From assembly GCA_034696485.1 (NCBI GenBank), contig JAQIWT010000431.1, positions 1-20,536 of the forward strand: a DNA stretch of 20,536 nt, in the 5' to 3' direction. The translations under genes were made by a program, and so were the position numbers. The stretch comes from Isohypsibius dastychi. Taxonomy: Eukaryota > Tardigrada > Eutardigrada > Parachela > Isohypsibiidae. Below, piece after piece: positions 20,004 through 20,536 of this stretch (position 1 is the stretch's first letter; every line of letters begins with the position of its first letter). The notes below the pieces were generated by a model, which was given only the letters and a program-made list of their open reading frames with translations, ran no database searches and had not been told where the DNA came from.

Positions 20004-20536
20004 ATGACTGGCGGACAAGGATTGATCAAATCGGAATTTCTTCCCAAAGATGCACCGATTACTAGAGTTGTCGTTTTCCGAGGTGAGAAACAATTTCTTG
20101 AATAAAGCGCGAGTTTCGCGGAGAATAAATCATCGAGTTTTCGGGGTTATTCACATGTACCGATTTTCACAACTTTTGATATCTGAATTGATGTATATTA
20201 ATTAATTGCTCAGATTGATATTGAGACCCATTTATCTTCTTTTCCAGATCGCGCGGAAATCACTCGAGTTCTCCAGTTCAAGGCACAAGCTGGGGAAAAC
20301 GAAGTCGTCCTCGGTGAGATCCCAACGAATATCGAGGAAGGGTCATTGAGGTGAGAATTTCATGTGACTAGCCTGGTTGTGTTTCTGACATGTTGACATT
20401 TGCATATCCAGGGTCGAAGGCCGAGGGAATGCTGTCATCACAGATGTGAATTTATCAACGACAAATGTGAGCGCTTCCAAACCGAAAGATTACGACCTAA
20501 AAGGAAAAGAACTGAGTGACCTGGTTAACAAGTTGG
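20004..20536 (+). CDS. DUF4140/DUF4139 (MuiA / F37C4.5-type) protein, 5' part, partial
   Basis: Start of a conserved protein of unknown molecular function, found from bacteria (mucoidy inhibitor A family) to fungi and nematodes (F37C4.5). Exons 20004-20082, 20248-20350 and 20412 to the window edge, with introns of 165 and 61 bp; phases 1 and 2 match. The N-terminal DUF4140 domain is clear: PITRVVVFRDRAEITRVLQF, AGENEVVLGEIPTNIEEGSL, then RVEGRGNAVITDVNL. The third exon is still open at position 20536. The C-terminal DUF4139 domain and the connecting coiled coil lie beyond the window. It shares a promoter region with GOT1. Confidence 0.88.

Overview
The window is nuclear DNA from an invertebrate animal. 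Its genes are interrupted by many short GT-AG introns (mostly 57-110 bp, a few 200-680 bp), UTRs carry AATAAA-type signals, and the gene set is metazoan: class B1 neuropeptide/hormone receptors, a chondroitin polymerizing factor, a cytosolic sulfotransferase and cytosolic aspartate aminotransferase. Compact introns and a calcitonin/DH31-type receptor suggest a protostome, perhaps an ecdysozoan such as a tardigrade. The sequence alone does not fix the phylum.

Layout, left to right. (1) The 3' end of a sulfotransferase gene (+, 1-552). (2) A complete divergent class B1 GPCR in 8 exons (+, 1310-3929; 538 aa). (3) About 5.3 kb without a convincing protein gene (3930-9311). It holds a strong splice donor at 5569 and an acceptor ending at 9227, which may bound a 5'UTR intron of the next gene. 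It also holds a 25-bp tandem duplication and a faint RRM-like remnant on the minus strand. (4) A calcitonin/DH31-receptor-like class B1 GPCR (+, 9312-12757, 446 aa), with an alternative C-terminus in two further exons (12971-13066 and 13254-13400, 469 aa). (5) Convergent to it, a chondroitin polymerizing factor gene (-, 17247-13644, 4 exons, 808 aa). (6) Cytosolic aspartate aminotransferase (-, 19611-18069, 5 exons, 409 aa). (7) Head-to-head with it across 392 bp, the 5' part of a DUF4140/DUF4139 (MuiA/F37C4.5-type) gene (+, from 20004 to the window edge).

I joined exons by hand. For every complete gene the summed exon length is a multiple of three, phases match at each junction, and the joined proteins align with family landmarks: the six HRM cysteines, GWG in TM4, the HNPTG and SFAKN motifs of the aminotransferase, and the CHPF C-terminal signature.

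The two receptors share at least three intron positions and phases, so they are related genes lying about 5 kb apart. The most interesting point is the C-terminus of the second receptor. A splice donor conserved with the first receptor lies inside its terminal coding exon. Using it swaps one cytoplasmic tail for another that starts with a similar sequence but is rich in basophilic phosphorylation sites. Other observations are short upstream ORFs before three genes, a changed polar-network residue in the first receptor, an in-frame Ser/Arg-rich stretch after its stop codon, and clustered AGGTCA half-sites in the bidirectional promoter. The genes have unrelated roles, and I see no operon-like functional unit beyond the receptor pair and the head-to-head gene pair.
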